Assembly (NCBI GenBank): GCA_965220695.1
Contig: OZ244838.1
Location: 62,001 to 126,000 of the forward strand
Source: UBA9620 sp965220695
GTDB taxonomy: Bacteria > Acidobacteriota > Vicinamibacteria > Vicinamibacterales > UBA8438
DNA length: 64,000 nt
Direction: 5' to 3'
The notes beneath the pieces were generated by a model. That model searched no databases. It worked only from the letters and a program-made list of their open reading frames with translations, and was not told the DNA's origin. Shown here piece after piece: positions 61,564 through 64,000 of the stretch; within the stretch, counting starts at the first letter, position 1; every line of letters begins with the position of its first letter. Both the position numbers and the translations under genes were made by a program.

Positions 61564-61991
61564 GCGTCGTCCGCCTCCGCGCTGACCGCCACGGCGAACC
61601 GATCGGCGATGTCGGCGGGCATCTCGGTGGCGCGCATCGGATCGCCGGGCCGTTTGGTGACACAGGCGACGGTCAGCGTGCCGCGCGCCGCCGTGTCGCC
61701 GTCCTTCTCGATCGTCGCGCTGTAGGACAGGCTGCGGGCCGACTTGCGCGTGATGCGCAGGCGCACCTCGAACTCGTCCTCGAACCGTAACGGCTTGAAG
61801 AACTCGAAGCTGGCGGCGACCCTCGGGAACCCGATGCGCGCGTCCGGGGGGGCGATGCTCAACCCGGCCGCGCGCCACATCGCGTGTTCCGCTTCCTCCA
61901 TGTAGCGGAAGAACACGCTGAAGTGGACGATGCCGGCAGTGTCGGTCTCGTGGAACTGCACGCGTCGGGAAAGTCGGAACTCGCTGATCAC
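61560..61991 (-). CDS. Hotdog-fold acyl-CoA thioesterase (4HBT/YbgC type)
   Basis: 143 residues. The 4-hydroxybenzoyl-CoA thioesterase motif is present: VQFHETDTAGIVHFSVFFRY with the catalytic Asp in the D-x-x-G-H/I-V context, then EEAEHAMWRAAGLSI and ASFEFFKPLRFEDEFEVRLR. It hydrolyses aryl- or acyl-thioesters. It lies 21 bp after the FAD oxidoreductase stop and is coupled by ATGA overlap to the ligase gene. Confidence 0.88.
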   Translation of the reverse strand: MISEFRLSRRVQFHETDTAGIVHFSVFFRYMEEAEHAMWRAAGLSIAPPDARIGFPRVAASFEFFKPLRFEDEFEVRLRITRKSARSLSYSATIEKDGDTAARGTLTVACVTKRPGDPMRATEMPADIADRFAVAVSAEADDA

Positions 61992-62012
61992 GATCTGCAG
62001 GGACGCGTGCGT

Positions 62013-63257
62013 CTACGTGCCCACGACACCGGCCGTCCCGGTCTTCGAGTAGTTGCCCAGCGCATCGAACAGCGGCTGCAGATCCTTGAACACATTGCCC
62101 ACCAGCGCATCGACGAGCTGGGGCTGCAGATGGGGATACTCGCCGATGAACTCGCCGAAATTGAACGTCTGATCGTAGAACGACAGTACGAGCTGGCGGA
62201 AGCGGTCGAGCGCATGACGCACATCACGTTCGTAGCCCTCGAACGCCGCGCGGCTGACCACGCCGTCACCGTCACCGAGTGCGGCGTGTATCGCGTCTGC
62301 CGCCAGCTCGCCGCCCTTCAGCGCCAGGTAGACCCCGGACGAGAAGACCGGATCGAGGAACGAGAAGGCGTCGCCCACCAGGCAGAACCCGTCACCGGCC
62401 GCTGTCGTGGCCCGATAGCTGAACTCGCCCGTCACCCGGACGGGGCCCTGGTGCGTGCCCGGGGCGAGATGCCGTCTGATCCAGACGCAGTCGGCCGCTT
62501 CACGGCGGAAGATCGCTTCCGGGTCACGGGTGCCGCGATACAGGTAGTCGCGTTCGGCGACCACCCCGACGCTGACCGTGTCGTTCACCAGCGGGATGTA
62601 CCAGAACCAGCCCTTGTCCGGGATGTAGGCGACGGTGGTGGCCCCCTCGTCGAGACCGGGATCGCGCAGCGCGCCCGTGTAGTAGGTGAAGATGGCGATC
62701 TTGTTCAGATCGGGGTCGCGGCGCTTCAAGCCGAAACGGCCGGCCAGCAGCGCGTCGCGGCCGGTGGCGTCCACCACGACGCGGGCGCGCAGCGATTCCT
62801 GCGCCCCACCATCGCCGTCCGCCCGCACACCGACCACGCGGCCGTCCTCGATCAGCGCTTCCCGGACCGCGACCCCCTGCCGTACCTCGACCCCCCTGGC
62901 CCGGGCGTTCTCCAGCATCATCGCGTCGAAGTCGCTGCGCAGAATCTGCCAGGTGCTGGCGTATTCGTGCTTGATGGTCTTGAAGAAATAGAACGGCTGC
63001 GAGACTTGCCCGCTGATCGAGACGAACTGCACGCTGTGCTTCAGCGGGCTGCCCGACCGCTTCAGCCAGTCGAGCACGCCCAGGCGCTCGAACGTGAACC
63101 ACGTATGGGGCATCAGCGATTCGCCGATGTGATACCGCGGAAACGACTCCCGCTCCAGCAGCAGCACGCGGCGGCCGTGCTGCGCCAGCACGGTGGCGGT
63201 CGTGGCGCCCGCCGGCCCGCCGCCCACCACGATCGCGTCATACGTGACAGCGGTCAT
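62013..63257 (-). CDS. FAD-dependent oxidoreductase of the tryptophan-halogenase/GGR type
   Basis: 414 residues. The FAD site is YDAIVVGGGPAGATTATVLA with LLLERESFPRYHIGESLMPH, the wording of flavin halogenases and geranylgeranyl-reductase-like enzymes; GFCLVGDAFSFLDPVFSSGV is the second FAD contact. The halogenase motif WxWxIP is seen as GWFWYIPLV. The long lid Lys of true halogenases cannot be judged here. Homologues in aryl-polyene and related pigment clusters act as oxygenases. Ten bp after the chorismate-lyase-like gene. Confidence 0.85.
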   Translation of the reverse strand: MTAVTYDAIVVGGGPAGATTATVLAQHGRRVLLLERESFPRYHIGESLMPHTWFTFERLGVLDWLKRSGSPLKHSVQFVSISGQVSQPFYFFKTIKHEYASTWQILRSDFDAMMLENARARGVEVRQGVAVREALIEDGRVVGVRADGDGGAQESLRARVVVDATGRDALLAGRFGLKRRDPDLNKIAIFTYYTGALRDPGLDEGATTVAYIPDKGWFWYIPLVNDTVSVGVVAERDYLYRGTRDPEAIFRREAADCVWIRRHLAPGTHQGPVRVTGEFSYRATTAAGDGFCLVGDAFSFLDPVFSSGVYLALKGGELAADAIHAALGDGDGVVSRAAFEGYERDVRHALDRFRQLVLSFYDQTFNFGEFIGEYPHLQPQLVDALVGNVFKDLQPLFDALGNYSKTGTAGVVGT

Positions 63258-63267
63258 GTTCGTTTCG

Positions 63268-63858
63268 CTACACCCGCGGCAGCACCTCGACGATATCGCC
63301 GATCTTGCTGCGCCCGTGCAGTATCTCGGTGCGCCGGCCATACAGCGTCCGCGGCTCGCGCATCCAGAACACGCCCATCATTTCGGGGTTGGGCGTGAGC
63401 GCCAGGTAGCCTTTGACCCGGCTCGCATAGTCGTAGCGGCTGTCGACCAGGAGGCGGCCCAGCGGCACCTCGTTCTTCAGGATCTGCGCCTTGAGTGTCG
63501 CTCCGAAGGTGTCGAGCTTCATCCGGATGGCGCCCATCTCCACCGGCCGGCCGCTGTACTCCTGCACCAGCAGCACCCGCCGGAAATACCAGGCGCCGCT
63601 CGCGAAGGTCGACAGTGCGCGCAGCATCACCGGTCCGCCGTAGTGGCGTTCGAGCGTGCGGGTCATGTCGTCGGCGTGCACGAGCAGCGAGCGATACGGG
63701 GATGGGATGTCCTCGGGGTCCACCGCGCGCCATTCCGGCATGTCCACCCCCGCCCGGCGGTAGACGACGTTCAGTGGATAGAGCGGGTCGCGGGTCGATG
63801 GACGCGGTGTCGCGCCGCGCCGCGCCGCCGCACCGCCGCGTGCTCTCAACGTCGCCAT
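63268..63858 (-). CDS. Chorismate-lyase-like protein
   Basis: 196 residues. The central part (SLLVHADDMTRTLERHYGGP, YFRRVLLVQEYSGRPVEMGA, IRMKLDTFGATLKAQIL, VPLGRLL) resembles the chorismate pyruvate-lyase (UbiC)/UTRA-like fold, with an Arg and Glu where UbiC binds chorismate. UbiC makes 4-hydroxybenzoate and pyruvate. In a cluster with a ligase and halogenase-like enzyme it may provide the aromatic starter. The first 20 residues are a low-complexity Arg/Ala stretch and the real start may be slightly downstream. Confidence 0.55.
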   Translation of the reverse strand: MATLRARGGAAARRGATPRPSTRDPLYPLNVVYRRAGVDMPEWRAVDPEDIPSPYRSLLVHADDMTRTLERHYGGPVMLRALSTFASGAWYFRRVLLVQEYSGRPVEMGAIRMKLDTFGATLKAQILKNEVPLGRLLVDSRYDYASRVKGYLALTPNPEMMGVFWMREPRTLYGRRTEILHGRSKIGDIVEVLPRV

Positions 63859-63890
63859 GTCGACTGCAGCGGGGCTGTCATCTCGGGAGC

Positions 63891-64000
63891 CTAGGTGTAT
63901 CGCACGCTGGTGTGCTCTGGCAGGAAGAACCTGGGCAGCAGGCTGTCCACCCGCAGCAATCCGTCGCGGGTCAGGGCGATCCGACCGGTGTCGGCGGCCA
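63891..64000 (-). CDS. C-terminal end of a probable HemN-like radical SAM protein (partial)
   Basis: The minus-strand frame open at the window edge reads AADTGRIALTRDGLLRVDSL, then LPRFFLPEHTSVRYT and TAG. The words xxxLTxDGLLRVDxLLPxFF are seen at the C-terminus of coproporphyrinogen-oxidase-like radical SAM proteins in some pigment clusters. Only 35 residues are visible, so the family is tentative. It is the first visible gene of the operon running to 59861. Confidence 0.4.
   Translation of the reverse strand, partial: AADTGRIALTRDGLLRVDSLLPRFFLPEHTSVRYT

Overview
The window is a GC-rich bacterial chromosome segment. It has quinoprotein dehydrogenases with signal peptides, a DUF1501 protein next to a WD40 protein, BlaI/M56 regulator pairs, an FtsX-type permease remnant of the multi-gene ADOP kind, and many small toxin-antitoxin modules. 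That mix suggests an Acidobacteriota (Vicinamibacteria-like) genome, but this is inference from gene families; no rRNA or phylogenetic marker was analysed. No tRNA, rRNA or CRISPR array was seen.

1-29 kb is mostly ordinary chromosome. It holds a DUF1501/WD40/sugar-dehydrogenase run, a cupin, an isolated Fic protein, a quinoprotein, pyruvate kinase, a vapBC pair, and a DoxX protein. A tandemly duplicated blaI-M56 operon (12.4-16.5 kb) follows, in which only the promoter-proximal copy keeps a BlaI-type operator. Then come an orphan XRE regulator, an alpha/beta hydrolase, a nucleoside phosphorylase whose 3' end is tandemly repeated, a metallo-beta-lactamase-fold protein, a second quinoprotein, a Phd/PIN pair, a flotillin/NfeD-like pair and a TAXI-TRAP transporter.

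29-36 kb is an insertion-sequence graveyard. It contains remnants of at least four transposases (IS1-like, IS1634-like and others), a truncated ABC permease, a phage-type S24 repressor broken by one in-frame amber codon, and a few small intact genes.

36-59.5 kb is a defence island. Its first block is a tightly coupled operon of DNA cytosine methylase, MORC/MutL-like GHKL ATPase, Z1 NTPase, PD-(D/E)XK (DUF4420) protein and AIPR protein, with a divergent Vsr endonuclease; this matches the MutL-Z1-AIPR (Mza-type) defence layout. The second block is a STAND/NACHT-like ATPase with a C-terminal PD-(D/E)XK nuclease domain. It is interrupted by a 2,807-bp ISKra4-type element carrying a DruA-like (DUF4338) gene and flanked by a perfect 9-bp target duplication; removing the element restores a 1,343-residue reading frame. 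The third block is a two-gene unit: a nucleoside-deoxyribosyltransferase-like/ATP-cone protein plus a restriction-endonuclease-like protein. I do not recognise this pair as a named system. Beyond it lie decayed pieces of a type I restriction system (hsdR, hsdM), an IS1380 fragment, a DUF4297-like fragment, a PIN/antitoxin pair and a hicBA pair with a frameshifted hicA.

59.8-64 kb returns to a compact minus-strand operon: the C-terminal end of a probable HemN-like protein, a chorismate-lyase-like protein, a halogenase-type FAD oxidoreductase, a hotdog thioesterase, a phenylacetate-CoA-ligase-like enzyme and a VOC protein. Together they look like part of an aromatic secondary-metabolite or pigment pathway continuing beyond the window.
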